From positions 73,644 through 137,643 of the forward strand of contig VTPC01089975.1 of assembly GCA_011009095.1 (NCBI GenBank): 64,000 nt of DNA, read 5' to 3'. The stretch is from Ignelater luminosus (lineage: Eukaryota; Arthropoda; Insecta; Coleoptera; Elateridae). A program made the translations under genes and the position numbers. Below the pieces are notes generated by a model. The model was not told the DNA's origin, did not search any database, and saw only the letters and a list, made by a program, of their open reading frames with translations. Numbering within the stretch: the stretch's first letter is position 1; each line of letters opens with the position of its first letter. Positions 50,691-63,875 of this stretch are shown here, piece after piece.

Positions 50691-52294
50691 TCGTTTTCAA
50701 GAGACTACCTTCATCACTATCTGTATCTGAAGCATTATTTAACCCTATCGAATTTGGTATGTAAAGTAAATAGATATAAAGGGGCCAAAACCAAATATCT
50801 GTTGTCCAAGTTTATAATTTTTCATAACAATCTACTAATTACACGTTTAACTGAAGATAAAATCTAAAACCTTCGGACTTGAACAGCGAGATGTGAGATT
50901 ATCAAACAAAAATATTTAAATAACAAAATTCTAAGAGAAATTCGTTTCAGAAGGTTAAGCAAAAAATCTTTGAAACTACATGAGTAACGATCTCTTGGTG
51001 TATTTATTCTATGCTCGTGGACATTTTATGGTATTCAGAATAACTAAACATTTATTAAAACAAAGAGGAAAGAGAAAGATCTATAGGTGTATAATCCTGG
51101 GGAAATCATCAAATTCCTTTTACAATTTCTATTTCACCTACAGCAAAAAGCGATAATCAGATATTGCAATAATACAGAGCTACTGAAATAATACACATTA
51201 AATCACAGACGGATTACAACTTCAATGCTTTGAACTTCTCACGCACCGTAGAACTCATGGAGGGCGTTGAAACAACCCAAGGGTTCGTTGGGTGTTTTAG
51301 TATTGTTTGAATACACTCAATTAGCGAGAAGCATACGGTTGCTGACAACCTTTTGATAGATATTATATGGAAATAAATTTTGAGCGTGAATTTACATAAT
51401 TTGAATTTTCACAATGACGCATTCTCTTGAAAAAAATTGTTTTGAACGGTTTAAAAATCTATTGGCCTACTTTGATAATGAAATCCTTTAAAATATGCTA
51501 AATCTCTCATAAAAAAATTAATCATAATATATAGAGTAGATATTTTCAATTTTTCGTTCAACCCTTATCTATTTCCAGTCAACATTGTTAACAGAAAGGC
51601 ATTCTTGTAAAGTCAATATTTATTTCCCGATTTCCAATAGGTACCAAAAGGCGTGAAGATATTGAAGTTGGGTACACCATTGTGTATAAAAGCCACCCCT
51701 GCATATGAATTATGATTTATGAGGCATAGCGTCATGAGGCGCAACCACTGTTGAGGGTAATTAACTTCACATTTAGGGGTCTTAGAGGGGAAAAATAAAT
51801 TTATTCATTTTCATATTAAAAAAGTATAAATCGTTTTTTAAACGATTCGTAGCAAATAGAATAATTTTTTTGATAAAATACTATTTTTGTTGTTGTTATT
51901 ATCTTAATGTTTGTTCTCATTTATTATTTTTGCCTTAAAGTTCAACGAAACATTTCAATGAATTATAATTTATAACATGAAACAAAACAGGGAAATTGTA
52001 ATATGATTGATAATTTCTCTCTAGATTATAATTGCCGGTATATGCTGCGAAATGAGCGGTTAGCACGAAATAATAATTATAATAATAAGTCAGCAATTGT
52101 TATAACTTCCTCTATGTGTCTAAGTGTGTATTATTAAAACCATTGAAGCACTTTAATAAAGAAATTAAAAAAAACCTTTCATCTGTACATACAAAATAAA
52201 ATATTCTTGTTTAATTAAGAAAGGAAAACAAAAATTTTTAATTCATTCCAGAGGGTTCGATATATGTCGTGATATAACAAGAGAAAACTCTACT
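50691..52294. other. AT-rich non-coding DNA
   Basis: No supported gene. A small GC-richer patch at about 51640-51790 includes GTATAAAAGCC, a TATA-like word on the plus strand, without a recognisable gene after it. Confidence 0.4.
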
Positions 52295-52530
52295 AATATT
52301 TACAAGGTTTTATTTGTACAATTCTTTGTCCCTTTGATGTCAAGTGGAGAGAGAAAGCGGCATCGGCAGTAGTAACCCCCGCTAATCCTAAAATAACATA
52401 ATACACATGTGATTGAGTAGTAGTATGGGGTGGGAAAGAAGGGGGTAATGCGGAAGAGAATATAATTCGCCTGGGATCCACTTGTTTATGGCACGTGTCG
52501 TGGTTACTCGGACCACCACTGATTACCCTT
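52295..52530. promoter_or_regulatory. Candidate enhancer-like block with Sox and TCF sites
   Basis: This compact GC-richer block in AT-rich DNA carries ATTCTTTGT (reverse ACAAAGAAT, a Sox-type site) at 52321-52329. It is directly followed by CCTTTGATG (TCF/LEF-type) at 52331-52339, and ATTGTAC overlaps the Sox site on the other strand. The minus strand also offers an acceptor-like TTATTTTAG and a 31-codon frame ending near an AATAAA, so a terminal exon is an alternative. Function is inferred from motifs only. Confidence 0.3.
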
Positions 52531-53509
52531 TATGATGTTCAATTAGTTTGTGATATACTCAATCAAGGTTTGTGTTTATAAAGGAATTATATATGACGAT
52601 AAGTAGCTTTTATATTACACAAAATAATAATTAGTTTCCAAACGGAAAACATGTTAAAGGTATTAAAATGGAATATTTTCAAAGTTACTTCCTAGTATAA
52701 CCATTTTTTGATGCTATTTGGTTTATGTGCATAATACACAAATCTAGCTTTTCAGAAATTTATCGAATAATCAAAACAACTCCGAATAAGTCATGCTAAG
52801 TAATTGAAGGTTTGTACCCATACGACTAAAAATTGACTAAACGCAACTTTGGAGAGAAGGAATACCTTTTCATACTACCACGTTATCTGATTATCATTAT
52901 TAAATAGAAATTAAAGGTCTGAAACTTATTTTGGCTTTTATTTCGATGTAAATACAAATATCTGACTGTAAACATTCTAAAATAATATAAAACTTAGATT
53001 TCAATATTTTAGATCCGTTTTTCAGTGCTAATTCAAGATTCCAACTTTGCTCGCTATCTTCTTGTAGTATATCAACAATATTCGTTATTTATACATTGTT
53101 TAATGTGATTTCTGATAAATGAGTTTTCAAGGTAGGGTAATTTGAGTCTGAAAACTGTAACCACGGGGAAGTAATTGAAGTCGCAATAAAAATCTAGCTC
53201 TTGTTTTCTGAACAACAACACAGAAGTCATTGATGTAAATCTAGAATGTAAAATAAAGTAAAACATAATGTGCTCTTAAATCATTTGTTAGGTATACTAG
53301 AATACTGAAGTTTTTAAGTTTTGGGATGTTTGTTTTAAAACGAGAAACCACTGGAGAGTTAGAAATTGAAAATACCAAGAATATCAACATTTAAAGGATA
53401 GGCATAACAAAGGATTATTAAGGTGTACAAGAGAGAAAATTAGCACCCAAATAGGCCGAAGATACCTAGAATCAAAAATTATATTAAAACAATATGTAAA
53501 AGGTAAATG
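52531..53509. other. AT-rich non-coding DNA
   Basis: No gene or bounded repeat is visible. Confidence 0.5.
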
Positions 53510-53785
53510 AAGATGACCCTAAAAGTCCTGACTTTTGTCATCGTAAAAATTAAAAGTCGAGTTGTGTGACGTTTAATTTAATGTCATGACTTCAGTGTCA
53601 CGGAATAAAAATTTTTTGATTTTTCGTGACATTTTTGAAGTCAGCTACAACCACCTAACTTGACGCCATTTTGAACAGTAACAAAATGCCGTGACATTGA
53701 ATTGTGTGAAAATATCCACAAAAAAGTGTCACACTGTCGTGACATCAAATGCCATGACTTTTAATGTCACGTGAAAACGAACCTT
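53510..53785. repeat. Imperfect-palindrome MITE-like repeat rich in TGTCACG/CGTGACA
   Basis: TGTCATGACTT, GTGTCACGG, CGTGACA and TGTCACGTG words recur in both orientations over about 270 bp, so the two halves fold back on each other around about 53655. The arms share ATTAAAAGTC and TTCA(A/G)TGTCACGG. The right end reads out as CTAAGGTTCGTTTTCACG on the minus strand, a MITE-like terminus. The left end (CTAAAAGTCCTGAC) is more decayed. There is no coding capacity. Confidence 0.6.
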
Positions 53786-56700
53786 AGATATCTTTGTGAC
53801 TTTATGTTTCTTCTTCAGTCCAGGAACCTCACTATTAGTATGTTACTCATTTTACGGATTATTCTCGTTTATTATTGGAATGCGATCAAGTTGTCTGCTC
53901 ATATGGAGAATGCACGTTCAGAAATTACCACTTCACTGAGCAGCCTCACTCAGTCAATTAGACTTGGTAAGGTGGTAGGTAATGAATCAAAACGCAATAA
54001 ATGAGTTTTCATCTTTAGACGATATTAAACAGTAAAACATTAGGGATTATCGTTACTATTCGCGAAGTCGAAGAGTGTGATATTGATTGCCTTCGCTTGA
54101 TATCTCCATTTCCCGCTTGCCGATTTAGAACTTGACCGGTTTTTGATTTACGTTCATATCATGACATGCACAGCTAAAGAATTGCACTGAAAGACTATCA
54201 GTGGAACTAAAAAATTTGCAAAATGACACTTTGGGAGCAGACGCGTACAGATACTATATATTTGAATATATGAAAAGAATTGTTGTCAATAGATGTGCAA
54301 AAAGATCAAAACATGCAATATATAAAACAAAACAAAAAGGAGTAGACTTGGCATAATTGCCTCATTGGTGGGGCTCAGCCACATCTGGGGTCATTTTCTA
54401 GATGTGGATCTGCAAACCAGAAAGAGAAAACAGTTGAAAAATGCATAGAAACTTTTTCTATTGTGCATTTTTAGATCGAATAGTCAAGAAAGTCACTGTC
54501 CATCAAAGTAGGTTTCCCATGCACCACAGCAAACTAGGCCCATACATAGTTACATGGCCAAATAAAAAAACCTCAAAACCAAATAAAACCCATAAAGAAG
54601 TAAAAGAATCGCTGATTATGTATCTAGTAACTCAGAGGCAACAATAAAAAAAAATCGTCTAATGAAGATGCTCATGAATATTCATCATTTGAGCAAACAA
54701 GAAAGGAGAAGATGCAAGTCCTGATAGAAAAATTACATAGGTCTAAGGAAAATTGTCTGTTAACTTTTGGTTTATTAGTAGAAAACGTCGAAGATTAGTT
54801 AATGGTACAGATTCATCTACAAGATCAAATTATAGTTAAATTCATTTTTAAACTTCAAAAATTTGGCTATTCAGATTTGAATTGAACTAGAAGAATATGT
54901 GAATGCTCTATAAGAGATTAATGAAGAAAAGACAAAAACAGATTGAGAAAATTTCTTAAATTCATTGAGATTTCGAAAACACTTTGAAAAATGTCTTCAG
55001 AAATATAAATCTTCCTGGCAAAGACAATTGAAAAAGATGAGAACATATTGCCCATTATTTTCACACAACAAAAGAAACCGCGCATCTATCTGTCATCAGT
55101 ATACCGTGTAATATCAACCGCACGATAAAATGATGCATAAAAACCGAATTTATGTTTAAGTTTCTAAAACATTTACGATGGCGTTTTAGACAAAAGTTAC
55201 ATAATTACAAAAAGGTTTTAAGGTGTTAAAAAAATTTTTATGTTCGTGGGAAACTCTTAATTAAGTTTGACAAAAGTTTTCACATTGTTCAAGATTAATA
55301 GTATAACCGTAAAATTAAGTTAACACTTCTAACAACAGGAGCCAAAAATTTTAGCATTTCAAATTTAGTTTCTGTCATTTCTGTCGTTTGTTATTTACGC
55401 TTGAGTACTGATGATTAATTTGTTTTTAACAAAAATTAACAAGGGGCTATTTATGACTTTTTATTGTTTCGATATTTCGGGTGATAATAATAAAACGGTA
55501 CAAAGGAATAATAAATCGTTGTGGAAAAGCCGTGACTCAAGAAAAATATATGAATTCAAGTTAACGAATATAATAAAAAATATTTTTAACAATTCTCTTA
55601 TTATTGTCTTTATTATCATCAATACCACATTGTTAAACAAAATATATTTGAACCATTTAAAATTTTATTGTCTTCGAGAAATAAACAACTTTTTTGTTAT
55701 ATAGATATAAAATGATTTATTATTATTATTATAATAAACAGAGGATCGAAAAACGATACAACACACAATGATTTAATTAAGTATAATTTAGGCTGGGTCT
55801 TTGAACTTTTATTATTCTACATGATGATAACTATTGAGTCCATTGTTGTTATAAAATAAATAAATTCTGATTTGTTATAATTTTCAATTTATCAACTACA
55901 CAATAAGAAAAGTTGAATAGCGGAAATTAATGTAATATTGCCGGATGTTTACTAAATATCCAACTACATTACATACATACGTTTTAGTCCAGTCAATCAT
56001 TCAATATTTTCTCTAACGTAAGTGGTTAAGTGAATGAACTATACACAACTTTTAAGACAATTCTCTAGAAAAACAAACGTCCGAGCATTCTAAACTAATT
56101 ACGTTCATAATCCATCATCAACGTCAACGCAATTTTACTTTTAGAATTTTTAGGCCAAAATTCTTAAATATTTCCTGTCAGAAAGTTCCACTTATTATTA
56201 TTGTTACAGTTTCATATGATACTTTTGTCACACCTACATTTATCATAAATTTATTTTTAAAAAGCCAGAAATATTCTTTTTACAATGAAATCCTAATGTC
56301 CGACCTTTTTTCAAATTATCTTGGCTTTTATATTAATTAGATCTTTTCCATTTTTTTCTTTAATAAAACCTGCTATGAATACTAGAGAATATTTTTTGTA
56401 AAATTTCTTTTGAAAGAATCATGAATATTAATCTTTTTTTGTAGATCACTGTAGCAAAAAAATTAGAATCTAAATTTAAATTACAAAAAAATCTCCACCC
56501 ACTCAAAATTTTTCCCTTAAAAGCCAACAATATTATAATAAAAAGTTGTTAGAAAATAAAAGAAATCTTCAAGTATATATCACGCAAACGCTTTCATTTA
56601 AAAATAATATCTGAAATCTCAACAAAATAAAAGCTGCAGAGAAAAGAAAAAAAAACTCCTGAAAAACACTCAAAAAAGCTCCGACTCTGACGTCGTTTGC

Positions 56701-58015
56701 CAAGCAATACAATTATACCAAAAGTGGTGTAGAACCGAATCGAATCATACGCCCAACGGAACATATTATTGCACCAAGTGCGTATTATTTTATAAGAGAG
56801 CAGTTTGTTTAAAATCCAACAATATAGCTTTTCATGTTTCATCGAGCGTCCTGTTAACGCTGTTTATATTAAAAGATTATTCAGTTGGACGTCGTCGTTC
56901 GTTTCAAATTAATTGGAAGAGAGAAAGGAAAAAAATTATCACAACTTATGATTTCACTTTGATTGTTGGATATAAGATGATTTTATAAATTGCGATTTAG
57001 GGGTTGTTTTATAAAGCGGTAATTAATAAGGTTTGTAAAAAAATTATTTCAGGGCCTACTATGAATTTCTGTGGTCTTTTAATTGCGTTTGACGAAACGT
57101 AATTAAAGTGCCCACTTTGTCTTATTTCTTTTAATATTCCTATGTAGTTTTGGGTATTGCTAAATTACCAAAAAAAAAATTTTATAATAATCTAATAACA
57201 ATCTTAAACCAATGATATTCTACTTTTTTGAAAAGACGTAATTCAGATTGAAAAATCATAGATTTGTCTGCAAAATAAAGAAAACTAGAAGTTTGACACT
57301 TGTTTGATTTGTATATGAAAAAAGATTCATAAAATAATTATTCTGATTGAACCAAGACTGTTGAGAGAAAAAGAACGAAAAGTTTGAAAGAAATCAAAAC
57401 AACTCAATTGGGCATGTTTACATGCATAGTAATGATGGTCTATTTTGCCATTAACTTCAGCGTGCTGTAGCGTATATGACAGGAAACATTTAAGTTAGTC
57501 CTGGCCAAACTGAAGCTAGGGTATGAATCAAGAAAAATCAAAATGTTTTTGTAATTGAAAAAGATCCAGCCTATAAATTAAAATTTAGAAAACAAACTAA
57601 AACAAGAATAACGTGCACATTCAGAAAGCATATATATCTGTAAAACAGCTTTTCAATGCAATATTTTCTTTGGTTTGTAACATTCCACAAGAGATAGAAA
57701 ACTGAGACAATGGTAAGCCTGTTTTGGGCGCCGAACAAATTATTCTTGTTAGTTTGTCATTACAATTTCTCAGTGTTGTACAAATTAAAGGAAATCAATT
57801 AGAGAAGCAGTTTTTACATTTAAAAAAAACTTGCTGAGGGACCATCAACAAAGCCTGATTTCTGAGCATAAGAAAGCTTTTGGACTTACGCAAAAACACA
57901 CCTACAATAAGTACTACATTCATTGAACTAAATCTGATTTCACATGAAGCCAACAACAGCCCAAATAACTCACAGTCTGAGAACCGTACCTAAAGATCTC
58001 TGTTATGCGCAGTTA
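53786..58015. other. AT-rich DNA with scattered unassigned frames
   Basis: A plus-strand frame at 53771-54004 and another at 54441-54647 have mixed composition but no recognisable motif. They may be remnants of a decayed element at about 53.8-55.0 kb. The rest is AT-rich with no feature. Confidence 0.4.
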
Positions 58016-58835
58016 TAAACTTTATAGACGAGCTTTGATTCACGGTTTCCTTCAACTATGTACTGTGGAGGTATTCCAACCCTCGGTAGCGATTTTTAAC
58101 GTTAATTCAGGCTTATAGTTGCCTAGCTTGGCTTCGACAAAAAGATTTTATTGAAACATCTTCTTGAAGAAATCTGCAAGAAGGATTTGCAGAAGTTTTA
58201 AGCCTTTGGGCAATATTGCCTATACGTCTCCACTCTCAGTTTTTGGTATTAGAAGCAAGCTGATAGTTAACAGAATTTAGGTTCGATAGTACCAGAGGCT
58301 GTCTTAGTAGGTTATAGTTAGTGTGTCTCATCACAGCGTCAGCGTTACAGCATATGAAATACACAAAAGCATCTTGCATTTCCCAAAATTAAAAAAAAAG
58401 TTATTTTAGGCTCAGGCTTACTACTAAAGTATCAATTGATACAAGGTAGACGATGAGTAATGTGGTCTAAGTGCTGTTCTACAAACCATGTGGTCACATC
58501 CACAATAACAGTTTCTTGCTGGACAGTTGGGCTGAGTTCAAATATACCTAATCAAATTAAGTTTTTCTAGATACGTATAATGAGCATCTGCAAGTTGTGG
58601 GAAAGCGATGTTTATAATTGAGAAGAATTCGAGTCATTAACTCGCGTCAAACAGACTTTCGATCGTCAGCGACCAAGCGCCATCCGTCCAGTACCAAACT
58701 TAGGTATAGTAATGTCTTTAGTTAGACAATGACAGTTGTTGCAGTTACACGTTAAAAATCACTACCGAGGGTTGGAATACCTCCATAGTACATAGTTGAA
58801 GGAAACCGCGACTCAAAGCTCAGCTATAAAACACA
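58016..58835. repeat. Element with long terminal inverted repeats (about 72 bp)
   Basis: The arm at 58030-58101 is repeated in reverse complement at 58750-58821 with only a few mismatches. Both contain TTCCTTCAACTATGTACT and GGAGGTATTCCAACCCTCGG in the same orientation relative to the centre. Weaker pairing extends outwards to about 58016 and 58835. The 650-bp centre carries no frame I recognise. It looks like a non-autonomous DNA element with long inverted ends, or two inverted copies of one dispersed repeat. I could not find a target duplication. Confidence 0.75.
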
Positions 58836-61800
58836 CGCACAAACAAACAAGCAAACCGCTTTGGTGTTTCTGTAGAAATCAAATAATGAAGTAATATAAA
58901 TGGACTGAAGATGGACGCCGATATTGCGACTTTGCTGAATTCTATACGTAAAGCAACTCTAGTGTCAAGTAGTGTGTTTCAGAAGAAGATACGACAATTT
59001 TGCATTACATGTGTAAAAAAAAATGTTACCATAAACATCATGGATAGGTTAGGGCATTGTATAATGACAAAATTCGTTCGCATATTTGATACCTCGAACG
59101 TCAGAACTAAATTGTTTTCTACTCGAAAGTTCTTGCTAATATATTTGATAAGCCCAAGGGGGCCAAAATTGCTCACCAATCAATACAATTTCATAAAGTT
59201 GCCAAAAATAAAATGAAGACCTCAGCAAAGACTATATAAACAGGTAAAAATTTCCAAAAACTACCAATTGTAGCATTTTTAGACATCTATACTGTAAAGC
59301 ACCAGTTGCAAAACTGTAGCTATTACCCATCAGTAGCAACATTAAAAGTGTCTGCTAATGTAGCATTATAGAAACAAAAATAGAAACTTTAAGGGTAGTG
59401 GTCCAGAAAGACAGATCAAAAAAGAACATCATAGAAAAAAGTTTTCAGAAACGCCAGTAGCCAATAATGCTACTGAAAGAAATCATCAAATTAACATCTG
59501 AAATCAAGTAGAATCAAGCTATTTTAACTATTGCATTTTTGATGTAAATTGTAAAACAATTTCTAAATTTCATGGCATACTATTTTCCGACAATAAATAA
59601 TCATCGAATCTCTAAGCTATTAGTTTATTGATGCTCTAGTAGCTTGACATGTTTATTTGTTCAAAATCCTACGCGATTTACTACGAGAATCTGTGTGCAA
59701 AGCGATCGTCTTTTCGTTGCATTATATTATAGTAAACAAAACAAGGTGGGATTATTAGTATTACAAAAGGGTTTATACTACATTTCATACCATTTAAAAT
59801 AAAATAGAAAAATAAAAGAAATTCTTTTTATAAAAAATTATGCAATTGAAACAAACAAGATCTATGCAGTTATGTTAAAAATTCAAAAATCTTGTTTGCG
59901 TTTGCAGAAATGAAATAAGAAAAATGCACGTGTAGATATGCTATAATATACCGGTGCAGTGTTAATGCAATATAATTATACAGCACACTTGTCATCAGAA
60001 GTACGTAATAGTGATGATTGCTGTATTTTCGTAACGAGAATCTTCTGCGTGTTCTCCAATTTATGAGGAATTTGACTTCTGTATATAGCAATATATAAAA
60101 GTTATTTTTTAAAAGTATTTGTTATTATTATAGCAGTATATTTTCAAAATTATTATAATTCTTGTTTTGAAAACCTGAAAAAAATGTGTATACAATTTCT
60201 GAATGTCAACGTTGTTTTATTTTCAGATTTTCAAAGTATTTATAGACGATTTTGACGTTACAACTAGTGGATTTAATATGTCCTTGCAACAATCAAGGTT
60301 TTCCCAATGATACAGATAGACAGTAATAATTGTTTTTACTGGATTGGAGTTACTTCTGTGTCTAGTTTATTTTTAGGTGAATGCTTAGTTAACCTTAATT
60401 CTATGTAGCTGATAAAGCAAAAACATCAAAAAGCATCCTATTGTTTTTTCAAGAGATTTTTATGCTGGAAATATAATGTCAATTTCTGAAAATCTGAAGA
60501 TAAAAAGAACTAGCTATCAAAATAATTTTTTTAATACGTTACCACTTCTTGGTATTTCGTTTTTATTAATTTTTCAAGAGATACAAATAAATAAATTTTA
60601 TTTTTAACTCTTCTTTGTAAATACTTTATAATTAAATTTTTACCTTTATTTATTTTCTTAACGATTTCCTGTTACGCTTTTTTTTAATGGTTTTTTACAT
60701 TTTCCAGAAATTATTAGTCAGGTAAATGATTGTATAAGTTTCTTTAACAGACCTCAAAGAAATATGCGTAAAAATATATTGGAACAGTTTTCAATTTATA
60801 ATTTTAGTATAATTAGTAGCAAAAGCGTTTATTTCAAAAAATGTTGCCTTTCTCAGTTTATTTAAATAGATTCTTATAATAGGATCATAGGTAATCACAG
60901 TTTAACTTTACAATTTTATTTATTTCAATCAGCATTATTCATGGAATGTTCACTATAAGGAAATCTGATCAAATTTGTTCAAAAAGACAAAAATTACCAG
61001 AGAAAAGAAAGGTAGTAGAGAGAAAAATTCTTGCAATAAGTCTTCAAAATTGAAATTCTCATAGTTCGTCAGAAAGTTTTCAAGAGGTGGTTTTTCTGTG
61101 AACATAGATAAAAGCAGAGTTGCATTAAAACTCAATCGGCAGCGATAGAATTGAACATAATCACTGATCATACATTATCAATGGAATCTTCGGTTCAGTA
61201 TGGCAACTAAATATCTTATTATTTAGAAGATAAGGCTTTGCCAAAAAAGTTTAAAAATGCACCTATGTGTAATCAAATAAAAGGCAATGCCATAAGCGAC
61301 AAACCAAATAAAAAACTGCCAGCAGATTGAAAAATGGAAAAACATTAAGGTTTATTGAAGTCCGTCCTAAAGAGAGCATAGAGTATAGTATTGGCCACAG
61401 TTTTATTGTACAATAAATAGACAGGTTATATATCAATCAGATATGAACAGTCTTCCAGAAAAGCAAAACAATCTTATCAAATACAATGGGATTAGTTTTT
61501 CGTGGATCTGTTTTGTCAAAGAAATCATAATTACTCTAATCAGTTATTTACTCATTGGACTTGTCTTCAAATTTTCAACACCTATATAGAATTAATGTTA
61601 CTATTTATTACTGATCTAATCTCAATAGAATGTAATCGAATTTTGGAATGGTCAAGATAAACGTTGATCAAAAACAGAAGATTAATTTTGATTCATTAGG
61701 CAAAGTTTCATAGTGGTGTTACAGTTACTTTTAATCGATATGTTAGACGCAAACTTTGAAATCGTTCATTGAGCAAAAAGACTGACCGCTTTCTGAGTTA

Positions 61801-61964
61801 CGTAAAACATTCAGCAAACAAGCACAATACGCTCTGGACGATTCAAAACTACCAAAACGCGAGATACGTGTCGTGATTACTTAAAAAACGTTCACAACGC
61901 ATTCTGGAAGTTCACAAGTCACAAAGCGTTTTGGGTTTTATCTAAAAATCCAAACATCGCTGAC
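58836..61964. other. AT-rich DNA, one unassigned frame
   Basis: A plus-strand frame of 101 codons at 58911-59216 starts MDADIATLLNSIRK. It directly abuts the inverted-repeat element, and I recognise no domain in it. No splice sites or homology cues support it as a gene. The remainder shows nothing. Confidence 0.35.
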
Positions 61965-62180
61965 GACAGTTTGAACGAAGCTGAACAAATGCTTTTCATG
62001 TCGAACTCAAAGCTTGCTCCAGTTGAAATAGAAAAAAGTGTCCTGGTTCGAGTAGTTGATATCAATCAAGGACCTCTGGCGTCTTGGAACGTCTTAGCCG
62101 TTATTTGGACATCAATACTTTTGGACAGTAGTAGAGATAGCACTTTACAAAAAATTCCATCAATCTTGCATATATTCCTT
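61965..62180 (+). pseudogene. Fragment of a transposon-derived integrase/KRBA2-like protein
   Basis: The plus-strand frame reads EAEQMLFMSNSKLAPVEIEK then SVLVRVVDINQGPLASWNVL then AVI. It fits the pattern QAE.M...S...L....G..V.VPVP.VDRG..D.RNVLGV, a block common in insect proteins annotated as KRBA2- or SCAND3-like, which derive from DDE transposons. Conserved VDRG and RN are altered here (VDINQG, SWN). The expected continuation (Y.LGT..G.L...Y.RNQF) is not readable in frame, so this is a decayed scrap. The upstream frame at 61900-61965 may belong to it. Confidence 0.45.
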
Positions 62181-63399
62181 TAACGATGCAAAATTTTGTT
62201 TTGTGGGTGCTTTACATAACTCAAAATGCGTATTGGTCTGTTTCTTCGCTTAATGAGCGTCTAACAAACATACCAACGTTAGCATGCCAAAAAGTGCTGA
62301 AACTGAACACTTCAGCTCCTGGTGCTAAAACTACATCGAAGATTTGGAGTTTCAAGTGTAATTACCTACCTTACAGTCTCGAACTAGACTTTCAAACTTC
62401 CTTTTTCTCTACATGGCAAAATAAACAAACAATTTTTTCTCTTCCAGAAGTCTTTCTTCTGTACCTTAAGATTATTTGAACGCTTGTCGAACTTTACCAT
62501 CCCATAAAGTAATCCTGCAGATCTTTGATTAGTCGGATGATTTTTCAGGTTAATTTTTATTCTTCTATTTCTAGTCTACCCTACATCCTGATCGTAGGCT
62601 TATGTACAAACTCAATCCTATAACGGCATTTTCCTAAAGCTGCCAAATCTTTAAATACGAAACTACAAATCGGATACTTAGTAAAGATTCTGCAAACACT
62701 TTGTCTTTTTTAAAAATGTCCCAAAGAATATAAGCTTTAAGTCCCCAAAAAGAGTAGATCAACTACTGGACAAAGATATTAAAAAAGTGCATCAGATTAT
62801 CACAACAGAAGATACCTGCAGCATCCTTAGTGTTTTTCAGAATTCATACCAAGGCATTTTCGTGAATAAATCTAACTTGACTTAGAGAAATATTAAATTC
62901 AGAACAACAGGGACTTTTCTCAAAGTCATTATTCGTGAGGACGGTGAGGTTGGAACTCGGGGAGTTATAGAAAATCTAAACAAAATTGCAAAAAATACAA
63001 AACGAATTATATTAAGAATCTAGTTCCAATGATAATTGTTCCAATAAAAGAATAAGTGCTGTCCAAAAAGGATTATCTACAAAATCAGCAATAGCGACGC
63101 CTCTTCTTTTTTTAAAATACTTTCTGCTCCAGTTAAGACTTTCATTTAAATATCTAAGAGCTAGAAACGATATGGTATTAACGAAATAAGAAAACTTGTA
63201 AGTTCTATTCTATTAAAGTGGATTAGAAATCACAAAAAGTGTCCGAACACTTTCATGTAGGGGAATATCTTGGGTATGTACATATCAATCCTTCGTGTAG
63301 GCTCCAATCAGGAATCGAACCCTTATCATAAGTTTGTATTTAAAAGATTTGATTTGCATATATTACTATTTAGGTGAAGAAGAAATAGTCTATACTTCA
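62181..63399. other. Unassigned DNA, possibly more of the same decayed element
   Basis: A 97-codon plus-strand frame (62186-62479) follows the transposon fragment closely and may be out-of-frame remnant of it, but no motif confirms this. The rest is AT-rich and featureless. Confidence 0.35.
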
Positions 63400-63470
63400 C
63401 GCTTATGTATAGAAATTAATAATATGTGCCCAACGACAGATCCTTGAGAAACTCCAATTGCTGTGAAACA
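63400..63470 (-). pseudogene. LINE reverse-transcriptase scrap
   Basis: Read on the minus strand, one frame gives AIGVSQGSVVGHILLISIH, matching the RT block (S/C)GVPQGSVLGPLLFLIYIN. About 25 codons are recognisable, and stops lie on both sides. No FADD box was found downstream. Confidence 0.55.
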
Positions 63471-63870
63471 TTAATTCCACTTAATCCAATATAATCATTT
63501 TAAAAAAATTGATTGTTTACTTTGTAAGTTATTAATTTTATTTTAAATCTCCCTCGTATATCTTTTTGTGTACACCAAAAATATAAATTTCTTCAGTTTT
63601 AGATTTTAAAAGAGTAAAAGAGTAACATAAACTTTGTATACTACTGTAAGAATTGTAGAAAGTTACTGTGATTCTGATTATATTCATAAAAGTAAAATTC
63701 TAAATTCAGTGAAACTACCACATTTATAAAAGTGTAAAATTGTTTTAGACGTTTGTAGTTTTTTTGGGGGGAATAAGTAGAATAAAGTGGAATTATGAGA
63801 AGAATATCTAAAAAGTCATTGATTTTTAAAGTTGAGAGCTTTCAAGTTGCAATTCGCGCGTCATATATCT
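63471..63870. other. AT-rich non-coding DNA
   Basis: Nothing recognisable. If the adjacent candidate exon is real, this is intron. Confidence 0.5.
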
Positions 63871-63875
63871 TTTAC

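Noticed and set aside
58911..59216. 101-codon plus-strand frame starting MDADIATLLNSIRK as a gene
   Set aside because: No recognisable domain, promoter or splice sites, and it abuts an inverted-repeat element. Insufficient support for a CDS call.
63309..63345. tRNA T-arm-like sequence (GGGTTCGATTCC on the minus strand)
   Set aside because: The T-stem does not pair properly, and no D-arm, anticodon arm or acceptor partner is found within tRNA distance.
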